Assembly (NCBI RefSeq): GCF_932526225.1
Contig: NC_064041.1
Coordinates: 622,001 to 686,000 of the forward strand
Direction of reading: 5' to 3'
Length of the DNA: 64,000 bases
Origin: Nematostella vectensis
Taxonomy: Eukaryota; Cnidaria; Anthozoa; Actiniaria; Edwardsiidae
Shown: positions 46,901 through 58,900 of the stretch, piece by piece
Numbering within the stretch: position 1 is the stretch's first letter
How the letters are laid out: every line of letters starts with the position of its first letter
Translations under genes and position numbers: made by a program
The notes under the pieces: model-generated
What the model saw: only the letters and a program-made list of their open reading frames with translations
Database searches by the model: none
What the model was told of the DNA's origin: nothing

Positions 46901-49900
46901 AAAACCTCGTGAAATGCCCGTAATGCCTAGTGAAGACCTTGTAACGCCTAGTGAAGCCTCCGTAAATACCTTGTGAAATCCTGTAATACCTTGCGAAATC
47001 CCCGAAATGCCTAGAGGAGACCTCGTAATAACTCGTGAAGCCCCCGTTATAACTTATTAAGCCCCCATAATGCCTCGTGATGCCCCCGTAATGCCTCGTG
47101 AAGCCCCCGTAATGCCTCGTGAAGCCCCCGTAATACATCGTGATGCCCCCGTAATGCCTCGTGAAGCCCCCGTAATGCCTCGTGAAGCCCCCGTAATGAA
47201 TCATGATGCCCCGTAGTGCCTCGTGAAGCCCCCGTAGTGCCTCGTGAAGCCCCCGTAATGCCTCGTGAAGCCCCCGTAATGCATCATGAAGACCCCGTAA
47301 TGCATCTTGAAGCCCCCGTAATGCCTCGTGAAGCCCCCGTAGTGCCTCGTGAAGCCCCCATAATGCGTCGTGAAGCCCCCGTAGTGGCTCGTGAAGCCCC
47401 CGTAGTGCCTCGTGAAGCCCCCGTAGTGCCTCGTGAAGCCCCCGTAATGCCTCGTGAAGCCCCCGTAATGCATCATGAAGACCCCATAATGCCAAGTGAA
47501 GCACCCGTAATGCCTCGTGAAGCCCCCGTAGTGCCTCGTGAAGTCCCCGTAGTGCCTCGTGAAGCCCCCGTAATGCATCATGAAGACCCCGTAATGCCTC
47601 GTGAAGCACCCACAATGCCAAGTGAAGCCCCCATAATGCCTCTTGAAGCCCCCGAAATGCATCGTGAAGACCCCGTAATGCCTCGTGAAGCCCCCGTAGT
47701 GCATCGTGAAGCCCCCATAATGCCTCGTGAAGTCCCCGTAGTGCCTCGTGAAGCCCCCGTAGTGCCTCGTGAAGTCCCCGTAGTGCCTCGTGAAGCCTCC
47801 GTAATGCCTCGTGAAGTCCCCGTAGTGCCTCGTGAAGCCCCCGTAGTGCCTCGTGAAGTCCCCGTAGTGCCTCGTGAAGCCTCCGTAATGCCTCGTGAAG
47901 TCCCCGTAGTGCTTCGTGAAGCCCCCGTAGTGCCTCGTGAAGTCCCCGTAGTGCCTCGTGAAGCCTCCGTAGTGCCTCGTGAAGCCCCCGTAATGCCTCG
48001 TGAAGTCCCCGTAATGCATCTTGAAACCCCCGTAGTGCCTCGTGAAGCCCCCGTAATGCCTCGTGAAGCCCCCGTAGTGCCTCGTGAAGCCCCCGTAGTG
48101 CCTCGTGAAGTCCCCGTAATGCATCTTGAAACCCCCGTAGTGCCTCGTGAAGCCCCCGTAGTGCCTCGTGAAGCCCCCGTAATGCCTCGTGAAGCCCCCG
48201 TAGTGCCTCGTGAAGCCCCCGTAGTGCCTTGTGAAGCCCTCGTAATGCATCGTGAAGCCCCCATAATGCATCGTGAAGACCCCATAATGCCTCGTGAAGC
48301 CCCCGTAGTGCCTCGTGAAGACCTCATATTGCCTCGTGAAGCCCCCATAATGCCTCGTGAAGCCCCCATAATGCATCGTGAAGCCTCCATAATGCATCGT
48401 GAAGACCCCATAATGCCTCGTGAAGCCCCCATAATGCCAAGTGAAGCCCCCGTAATGCCTCGTGTAGTCCCCACAATGCCACGTGAAGCCCTCGTAAAAC
48501 CTCGTGAAATGCCCGTAATGCCTAGTGAAGACCTTGTAACGCCTCGTGAAGCCTCCGTAAACACCTTGTGAAATCCTGTAATACCTTGCGAAATCCCCGA
48601 AATGCCTCGTGAAGACCTCATAATGCCTCGTGAAGCCCCCATAATGCCTCGTGAAGCCCCCATAATGCATCGTGAAGCCTCCATAATGCATCGTGAAGAC
48701 CCCATAATGCCTCGTGAAGCCCCCATAATGCCAAGTGAAGCCCCCGTAATGCCTCGTGTAGTCCCCACAATGCCACGTGAAGCCCTCGTAAAACCTCGTG
48801 AAATGCCCGTAATGCCTAGTGAAGACCTTGTAACGCCTCGTGAAGCCTCCGTAAATACCTTGTGAAATCCTGTAATACCTTGCGAAATCCCCGAAATGCC
48901 TAGAGGAGACCTCATAATAACTCGTGAAGCCCCCGTTATAACTTATTAAGCCCCCATAATGCCTCGTGATGCCCCCGTAATGCCTCGTGAAGCCCTCGTA
49001 ATGCCTCGTGATGCCCCCGTAATACATCGTGATGCCCCCGTAATGCCTCGTGAAGCCCCCGTAATGCCTCGTGAAGCCCCCATAATGCATAGTGAAGCCC
49101 CGTAATTCGTCGTAAAATGCCCCCATAATGCATCGTGAAGCCCCCGTAATGCATCCTGAAGACCCCATAATGCATCGTGAAGCCCCCGTAATGCATCCTG
49201 AAGACCCCATAATGTATCGTGAAGCCCCCAAAATGCATCGTGAAGCCCCCATAATGCATCGTGAAGCCCCCAAAATGCCTCGTGAAGACCCCGTAGTGTC
49301 TCGTGAAGTCCCCGTAGTGCCTCGTGAAGCCACCGTAATGCCTCGTGAAGCCCCCGTAATGCCTCGTGAAAGCCCCGTAATGCCTCTTGAAGCCCCCGTA
49401 ATGCCTCGTGAAGCGCCCGTAGTGCCTCGTGAAGCCCCCATAATGCCTCGTGAACCCCTTGAAGTAACTCGTGAAGCCCCCGTAGTGCCTCGTGAAGCCC
49501 CCATAATGCCTCGTGAAGCCCCCGTAGTGCCTCGTGAAGCTCCCGTAATGCTTCGTGAAGCCCTCGTAGTGCCTTGTGAAGCCCCCGTAGTGCCTCGTGA
49601 AGCCCCCGTAGTGCCTCGTGAAGCCCTCGTAATGCATCGTGAAGCCCCCATAATGCATCGTGAAGACCCCATAATGCCTCGTGAAGCCCCCGTAGTGCCT
49701 CGTGAAGACCTCATAATGCCTCGTGAAGCCCCCATAATGCATCGTGAAGCCTCCATAATGCATCGTGAAGACCCCATAATGCCTCGTGAAGCCCCCATAA
49801 TGCCAAGTGAAGCCCCCGTAATGCCTCGTGTAGTCCCCGCAATGCCACGTGAAGCCCTCGTAAAACCTCGTGAAATGCCCGTAATGCCTAGTGAAGACCT

Positions 49901-52900
49901 TGTAACGCCTCGTGAAGCCTCCGTAAATACCTTGTGAAATCCTGTAATACCTTGCGAAATCCCCGAAATGCCTAGAGGAGACCTCGTAATAACTCGTGAA
50001 GCCCCCGTTATAACTTATTAAGCCCCCATAATGCCTCGTGATGCCCCCATAATGCCTCGTGAAGCCCTCGTAATGCCTCGTGAAGCCCCCGTAATACATC
50101 GTGATGCCCCCGTAATGCCTCGTGAAGCCCCCGTAATGCCTCGTGAAGCCCCCGTAATGCATCATGATGCCCCCGTAGTGCCTCGTGAAGCCCCCGTAGT
50201 GCCTCGTGAAGCCCCCGTAATGCCTCGTGAAGCCCCCGTAATGCATCATGAAGACCCCGTAATGCATCTTAAAGCCTCCGTAATGCCTCGTGAAGCCCCC
50301 GTAGTGCCTCGTGAAGCCCCCATAATGCGTCGTGAAGCCCCCGTAGTGCCTCGGAAAGCCCCTGTAGTGCCTCGTGAAGTCCCCGTAGTGCCTCGTGAAG
50401 CCCCCGTAATGCCTCGTGAAGCCCCCGTAATGCATCATGAAGACCCCATAATGCCAAGTGAAGCCCCCGTAATGCCTCGTGAAGCCCCCGTAATGCCTCG
50501 TGAAGCCCCCCGTAGTGCCTCGTGAAGTCCCCGTAGTGCCTCGTGAAGCCCCCGTAGTGCCTCGTGAAGTCCCCGTAGTGCCTCGTGAAGCCCCCGTAGT
50601 GCCTCGTGAAGTCCCCGTAGTGCCTCGTGAAGCACCCACAATGCCAAGTGAAGCCCCCATAATGCCTCGTGAAGCCCCCGTAATGCATCGTGAAGACCCC
50701 CCCGTAATGCCTCGTGAAGCCCCCGTAGTGCCTCGTGAAGCCCCCATAATGCCTCGTGAAGCCCCCCGTAGTGCCTCGTGAAGCCCCCATAATGCCTCGT
50801 GAAGCCCCCATAATGCCTCGTGAAGCCCCCCGTAGTGCCTCGTGAAGCCCCCATAATGCCTCGTGAACCCCTTGAAGTAACTCGTGAAGCCCCCGTAGTG
50901 CCTCGTGAAGCCCCCATAATGCCTCGTGAAGCCCCCGTAGTGCCTCGTGAAGCTCCCGTAATGCTTCGTGAAGCCCTCGTAGTGCCTCGTGAAGCCCCCG
51001 TAGTGCCTCGTGAAGCCCTCGTAATGCATCGTGAAGCCCCCAAAATGCATCGTGAAGCCCCCATAATGCATCGTGAAGACCCCATAATGCCTCGTGAAGC
51101 CCACGTAGTGCCTCGTGAAGCCCCCATAATGCATCGTGAAGCCTCCATAATGCATCGTGAAGACCCCATAATGCCTCGTGAAGCCCCCATAATGCCAAGT
51201 GAAGCCCCCGTAATGCCTTGTGTAGTCCCCGCAATGCCACGTGAAGCCCTCGTAAAACCTCGTGAAATGCCCGTAATGCCTAGTGAAGACCTTGTAACGC
51301 CTAGTGAAGCCTCCGTAAATACCTTGTGAAATCCTGTAATACCTTGCGAAATCCCCGAAATGTCTAGAGGAGACCTCGTAATAACTCGTGAAGCCCCCGT
51401 TATAACTTATTAAGCCCCCATAATGCCTCGTGATGCCCCCGTAATGCCTCGTGAAGCCCCCGTAATGCCTCGTGAAGCCCCCGTAATACATCGTGATGCC
51501 CCCGTAATGCCTCGTGAAGCCCCCGTAATGCCTCGTGAAGCCCCCGTAATGAATCATGATGCCCCGTAGTGCCTCGTGAAGCCCCCGTAGTGCCTCGTGA
51601 AGCCCCCGTAATGCCTCGTGAAGCCCCCGTAATGCATCATGAAGACCCCGTAATGCATCTTGAAGCCCCCGTAATGCCTCGTGAAGCCCCCGTAGTGCCT
51701 CGTGAAGCCCCCATAATGCGTCGTGAAGCCCCCGTAGTGGCTCGTGAAGCCCCCGTAATGCATCATGAAGACCCCGTAATGCATCTTAAAGCCTCCGTAA
51801 TGCCTCGTGAAGCCCCCGTAGTGCCTCGTGAAGCCCCCATAATGCGTCGTGAAGCCCCCGTAGTGCCTCGTAAAGCCCCCGTAGTGCCTCGTGAAGTCCC
51901 CGTAGTGCCTCGTGAAGCCCCCGTAATGCCTCGTGAAGCCCCCGTAATGCATCATGAAGACCCCATAATGCCAAGTGAAGCCCCCGTAATGCCTCGTGAA
52001 GCCCCCGTAATGCCTCGTGAAGCCCCCCGTAGTGCCTCGTGAAGTCCCCGTAGTGCCTCGTGAAGCCCCCGTATTGCCACGTGAAGCCCCCGTAGTGCCT
52101 CGTGAAGTCCCCGTAGTGCCTCGTGAAGCCCCCGTAGTGCCTCGTGAAGTCCCCGTAGTGCCTCGTGAAGAACCCACAATGCCAAGTGAAGCCCCCATAA
52201 TGCCTCGTGAAGCCCCCGTAATGCATCGTGAAGACCCCCCCGTAATGCCTCGTGAAGCCCCCGTAGTGCATCGTGAAGCCCCCATAATGCCTCGTGAAGT
52301 CCCCGTAGTGCCTCGTGAAGCCCCCGTAGTGCCTCGTGAAGCCTCCGTAATGCCTCGTGAAGTCCCCGTAGTGCCTCGTGAAGTCCCCGTAGTGCCTCGT
52401 GAAGCCCCCGTAGTGCCTCGTGAAGTCCCCGTAGTGCCTCGTGAAGCCCCCGTAGTGCCTCGTGAAGCCCCCGTAGTGCCTCGTGAAGCCTCCGTAGTGC
52501 CTCGTGAAACCCCCGTAATGCCTCGTGAAGTCCCCGTAATGCATCTTGAAACCCCCGTAGTGCCTCGTGAAGCCCCCGTAATGCCTCGTGAAGCCCCCGT
52601 AGTGCCTCGTGAAGCCCCCGTAGTGCCTCGTGAAGTCTCCGTAATGCATCTTGAAACCCCCGTAGTGCCTCGTGAAGCCCCCGTAGTGCCTCGTGAAGCT
52701 CCCGTAATGCCTCGTGAAGCCCCGTAGTGCCTCGTGAAGCCCCCGTAGTGCCTCGTGAAGCCCTCGTAGTGATTCTTGTAATCCCTGTAGTTTGTATGCC
52801 ATTGCTACCGTATTCTAGCAGTCAAACTGTCTCTGTTAAACAGTCCGTGCCGCTTGGGGCGGTGGAGCTGGTAGTATTTGGCTAGACAACCTGGAATGTA

Positions 52901-55900
52901 CAGGAAACGAATCTCGATTAGTAGACTGTCCCCATAACGGACTTGGGATAGAGAACTGTCGACACAGCGAGGACGCTGGCGTTGTGTGTAGAAAAGCGGA
53001 CACACCAAATCCTGATCCGGGTGAGTAGAGGCCCAGCAATTACCTTTCTTTCAAACCAAAATCAGTAAAGAAGGAGTGATCTTTCTTGATTAGCATCTTT
53101 TAAATAAGGATATGTAAAACTTTCGTAGAAGCTCCAATACCTGGACAACTTTAGAAAAATTCACTGTGCTTTTGTGCATTTTTCCAGATGCCCCTGCGTT
53201 CATTATCGTCAGTGATAACATGCGTGGACTTCTCAAGCAACTTATCTTCGAGTCTTCCTCTCATTCCAAGAGTATTCCCATCCAAATTAAGAGCTCAAGG
53301 CCTGAGGGAGTGGCTATAGGTAAGTGACAGATGAGGGCGTGTCTATAGGTGAGTGACAGATGAGGGCGTGGCTATAGGTGAGTGGCAGATTAGGATGTGG
53401 CTATAGATGAGTGACAGATGATGATGTGGCTATAGATGAGTGACAGATAAGGGCGTGGTTATAGGTGAGTGGCAGATAAGGGCGTGGCTATAGATGAGTG
53501 ACAGATAAGGGCGTGGTTATAGGTGAGTGACAGATGAGGGCGTGGCTATGGGCGAGTGGCAGATGAAGGTGTGGCTATAGGTGAGTGACAGATGATGATG
53601 TGGCTATAGATGAGTGACAGATAAGGGCGTGGTTATAGGTGAGTGGCAGATAAGGGCGTGGCTATAGGTGAGTGACAGATTAGGATGTGGCTATAGGTGA
53701 GTGACAGATGAGGGTGTGGCTATGGGCGAGTGGCAGATGAAGGTGTGGCTATAGGTGAGTGGCAGATGAGAATGTGGCTATAGGTGAGTGACAGATAAGG
53801 GCGTGGCTATAGGTGAGTGACAGATGAGGGCGTGGCTATAGGTGAGTGATAGATTAGAATGTGGCTATAGGTGACTGACAGATGAGGATGTGGCTATAGA
53901 TGAGTGACAGATAAGGGCGTGGCTATAGATAAGTGACAGATTAGGATGTGGCTATAGGTGAGTGATAGATGATGATGTGGTTATAGGTGAGTGACAGATG
54001 AGGATCTGGCTATAGGTGAGTGGCAGATAAGGGCGTGGCTATAGATAAGTGACAGATTAGGATGTGGCTATAGGTGAGTGACAGATTAGGATGTGGCTAT
54101 GGGTGAGTGACAGATTAGGATGTGGCTATAGATGAGTGATAGATTAGGATGTGGCTATAGGTGAGTGGCAGATAAGGGCGTGGCTATAGATAAGTGACAG
54201 ATTAGGATGTGGCTATAGGTGAGTGACAGATTAGGATGTGGCTATGGGTGAGTGACAGATTAGGATGTGGCTATAGGTAAGTGACAGATTAGGATGTGGC
54301 TATAGGTGAGTGACAGATGATGATGTGGCTATAGATGAGTGACAGATAAGGGCGTGGTTATAGGTGAGTGACAGATGAGGGCGTGGCTATAGGTAAATGA
54401 GAGATTAGGATGTGGCTATAGGTGAGTGACAGATGCGGATGAGGCTATGGGTGAGTGACAGATGATGATGTGGCTATAGATGAGTGACAGATTAGGATGT
54501 GGCTATAGATGAGTGATAGATTAGGATGTGGCTATAGGTGAGTGGCAGATAAGGGCGTGGTTATAGGTGAGTGGCAGATAAGGGCGTGGCTATAGATGAG
54601 TGACAGATGAGGGCGTGGCTATAGGTGAGTGGCAGATGAGGGCGTGGCTATAGGTGAGTGACAGATGAGGGCGTGGCTATGGGTTAGTGACAGATGAGGG
54701 CGTGGCTATAGGTGAGTGGCAGATTAGGATGTGGCTATAGATGAGTGACAGATGATGATGTGGCTATAGATGAGTGACAGATAAGGGCGTGGTTATAGGT
54801 GAGTGGCAGATAAGGGCGTGGCTATAGATGAGTGACAGATAAGGGCGTGGTTATAGGTGAGTGACAGATGAGGGCGTGGCTATAGGTAAATAAGAGATTA
54901 GGATGTGGCTATAGGTGAGTGACAGATGCGGATGTGGCTATAGGTGAGTGACAGATGAGGGCGTGGCTATAGGTGAGTGACAGATGAGGGCGTGGCTATA
55001 GGTAAATGAGAGATTAGGATGTGGCTATAGGTGAGTAGCAGATGAGGATGTGGCTATAGGTGAGTGACAGATTAGGGCATGGCTATAGGTGAGTGGCAGA
55101 TGAGGGCGTGGCTATGGGTGAGTGACAGATGAGGGCGTGGCTATAGGTGAGTGGCAGATTAGGATGTGGCTATAGGTAAATGACAGATTAGGATGTGGCT
55201 ATAGGTAAGTGATAGATGAGGAGGTGGCTATAGGTGAGTGACAGATTAGGATGTGACTATAGGTGAGTGACAGATGAGGATGTGGCTATAGGTGAGTGAC
55301 AGATGAGGGCGCGGCTATAGGTGAGTGACAGATGAGGGCATGGCTATAGGTGAGTGACTGATGAGGGCGTGGCTATAGGTGAGTGACTGATGAGGGCGTG
55401 GCTATAGTTGAGTGACTAATGAGGGCGTGGCTATATGTGTGTGACATATGAGGGCGTGGCTATAGGTGAGTGACAGATGAGGGCGTGGCTATAGGTGAGT
55501 GACTAATGAGGGCGTGGCTATAGGTGAGTGACAGATGAGGGCGTGGCTATAGGTGAGTGACTAATGAGGGCGTGGCTATAGGTGAGTGACAGATGATGGC
55601 GTGGCTATAGGTGAGTGACAGATGAGGGCGTAGCTATAGGTGAATGGCAGATGAGGATGTGGCTATAGGTGAGTGACTGATGAGGGCGTGGCTATAGGTG
55701 AGTGACAGATGAGGATGTGGCTATAGTTGAGTGACTATAGGTGAGTGACTGATGAGGGCGTGGCTATAGGTGAGTGACAGATGAGGGCGTGGCTATAGGT
55801 GAGTGACTAATGAGGGCGTGTCTATAGGTGGGTGACAGATGAGGGCGTGTCTATAGGTGAGTGACTGATGAGGGCGTGGCTATAGGTGAGTGACAGATGA

Positions 55901-58900
55901 GGGCGTGGCTATAGGTGAGTGACTAATGAGGGCGTGGCTATAGGTGAGTGACAGATGAGGGCGTGGCTATAGGTGAGTGACTAATGAGGGCGTGGCTATA
56001 GGTGAGTGACAGATGATGGCGTGGCTATAGGTGAGTGACAGATGAGGGCGTGGCTATAGGTGAGTGACAGATGAGGATGTGGCTATAGTTGAGTGACTAT
56101 AGGTGAGTGACTGATGAGGGCGTGGCTATAGGTGAGTGACAGATGAGGGCGTGGCTATAGGTGAGTGACTGATGAGGGCGTGTCTATAGGTGGGTGACAG
56201 ATGAGGGCGTGGCTATAGGTGAGTGACTGATGAGGGCGTGTCTATAGGTGGGTGACAGATGAGGGCGTGTCTATAGGTGAGTGACAGATGAGGGCGTGGC
56301 TATAGGTGAGTGATAGATGAGGGCGTGGCTATAGGCGAGTGACAGATGAGGATGTGGCTATAGGTGAGTGACAGATGAGGATGTGGCTATAGGTGAGTGA
56401 CAGATGAGGGCGTGGCTATAGGTGAGTGACAGATGAGGGCGTGGCTATAGGTGAGTGACTGATGAGGGCGTGTCCATAGGTGGGTGACAGATGAGGATGT
56501 GGCTGTAGGTGGGTGACTAATGAGGGCGTGGCTATAGGTGAATGACAGATGAGGGCGTGGCTATAGGTTAGTGACAGATGAGGGCATGGCTATAGGTGAG
56601 TGACTGATGAGGGCGTGGCTATAGGTGAGTGACTGATGAGGGCGTGGCTATAGTTGAGTGACTAATGAGGGCGTGGCTATATGTGTGTGACATATGAGGG
56701 CGTGGCTATAGGTGAGTGACAGATGAGGGCGTGGCTATAGGTGAGTGACTAATGAGGGCGTGGCTATAGGTGAGTGACAGATGAGGGCGTGGCTATAGGT
56801 GAGTGACTAATGAGGGCGTGGCTATAGGTGAGTGACAGATGATGGCGTGGCTATAGGTGAGTGACTGATGAGGGCGTGTTTATAGATGAGTGAAAGCGAG
56901 CTCCAAGAAACTCAATCTTGTGGATAACTCGAACCTGTTAGGAAATCATAATAAGCTCGAGTTAAGATTTGATTAATATTCTCAAAATGCATTCATAAGA
57001 ACGCGCGCTCTGATTGGTTCGCTAACTCGGAATAATGTAACACCCGAAATTGTCGAGCTTCACATTAAAACGGCATTTTTGTTAAAAATGATTTAGATTC
57101 ATTGTCCTTTACGAAAAATCGGCTTCAAACTCCCGGTGTTTTGACAATGTCCCGCCGAAATTATGAACGCGCACGACAAATTCAAAGTTTTCTGAAATTT
57201 TATTTGCGATAAACAAATGCAGCAAATCGTAACTTAATTCGAAGGAAAACGGCAAGTTACTCAAAGTTTAGGGAAGTATTTTAGTGATTGTACCTTATCG
57301 TCTGTGGAGGATTCAAAGCGAAAGAAATAATTTCTTGGATCAAATTCGTAGAATTTGACGCTTCGCGTCTCGGGGACTATCCACCGCTATTCACTTCGCC
57401 TTCGGCGAATAATTGTGAAATATACACCTACTTAAAGTAAGGTTGCACCTGCGAATCAATGTATCGTTACCTGCAGTGGTTCATGGGTAATGCATAAATG
57501 GCTGTACCCTGCTCTGCTCTCTAAACGCCATGTGAACGTTAAACACGAAACCGCGCTATAAAAGGGCCTGTGCCAGGCGTTTGTCACCTTCCTTCATTCA
57601 CCCTCCGAACTGACAAGAGCTCCCGGTAGCGCTTTGAATAACAATGCGAATAGAGAGAAATATTTTTTTACTCTATCCTGCTTAAATTATTTCAAATTAC
57701 AACAATTCATAGCTTAAACTCTACTGGGAGTATTCAAAAGGGTTTCACATACCGCAGAATGACAATAAACACCGGTATATGTTGAATTACAATTACACGC
57801 GCTGTTACGCGACCTCAGTCTCGCAATCTCACACTTGGCAGCCAAAATATCTCCATTTTAGCCTATAAGCTACCCCTGCAGAATTCCTCCTTTGAAAGTA
57901 AACCTGTAATATAACAAAGCTTTTGTAAAAAAGTTGTTCTAACCACATAATAAAAGGATGAGCGAATCGCACGGTACAAGCCGCGATTGATAAATATACT
58001 ACCGTTGCGCAAGTCACGTTGCAGATTCTAAATTGTAAACAGAAGATTTAAAAGCGAAATAATTTTTAAATCTTCAAAAAAATTGCTATACTGTAGGACT
58101 TAATTTCTCGTTTCCATTGCTATTCTTGCTGTTAACGGCTAAAGATTGTCAGTAGAGCCATTGTAACTCGACAACTCGCCTCTCGTGTAGCGCATTCCGT
58201 ATAGGTAAGTTGTTTCAGAAAATCAATGAATAACGTCCCGAAATTCTTCATTAGCTCAACTCGAATCCCGAGGGACTATTGCACGCATGTTCTATACCGT
58301 TTAGCGGCTGTAAAGATATTGTTGGCTCGTAAACACGGCGGAGTCAAGGACGATGGCCCGGAGAAATGGCGCGTAATTCGAATTCAACTCAAATCTTGGT
58401 CAAATTTTTGCGAGAATCAGCTCCTCTTGTGCTTCTAGATTTCATATGTGATGTATAAGTCTACTTTAAGTTTCTAAATATGTTTTATTTTCGCCTCTGA
58501 ATTGTACAATATATAAGCAAATCGAAGAAATTTATTTTTCCGCTTCGAGTTCCGTTACCACCGGCCATCTTTACTTCGGATTTGAATTCAAAAGGTGTCG
58601 ATTGTGGGCGGTCCTTTTATAGCGCGGTTTCGTGTTTAAGAAGTACATAAACAAGAATGCTAAAGCTTTCTAAACCTGTGTTTGTTTTTATTCAAGCTTA
58701 TTTTTTTATACCCATGGGCTACTGCGGGTTACTATACAAAGCTTCTCCGAGTGCAACCTTATTTGAAATAGGCGTATACGAGGCGTTAATATTTTGAGTT
58801 TGAGGCCATCTAAGATTTGAGTCTTAGAGGACAACAATAAATACCCGACTACAACTAATTAATGTCTCGAGTCAACTAAAGTTGGGCTTTTATTCAGATC

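Noticed and set aside
47201-51557. Very long ORFs (up to ~870 codons) on both strands across the 21-bp array
   Set aside because: Unit length is a multiple of 3 and lacks stops in several frames on both strands; the array lies in an intron between two halves of an SRCR domain.
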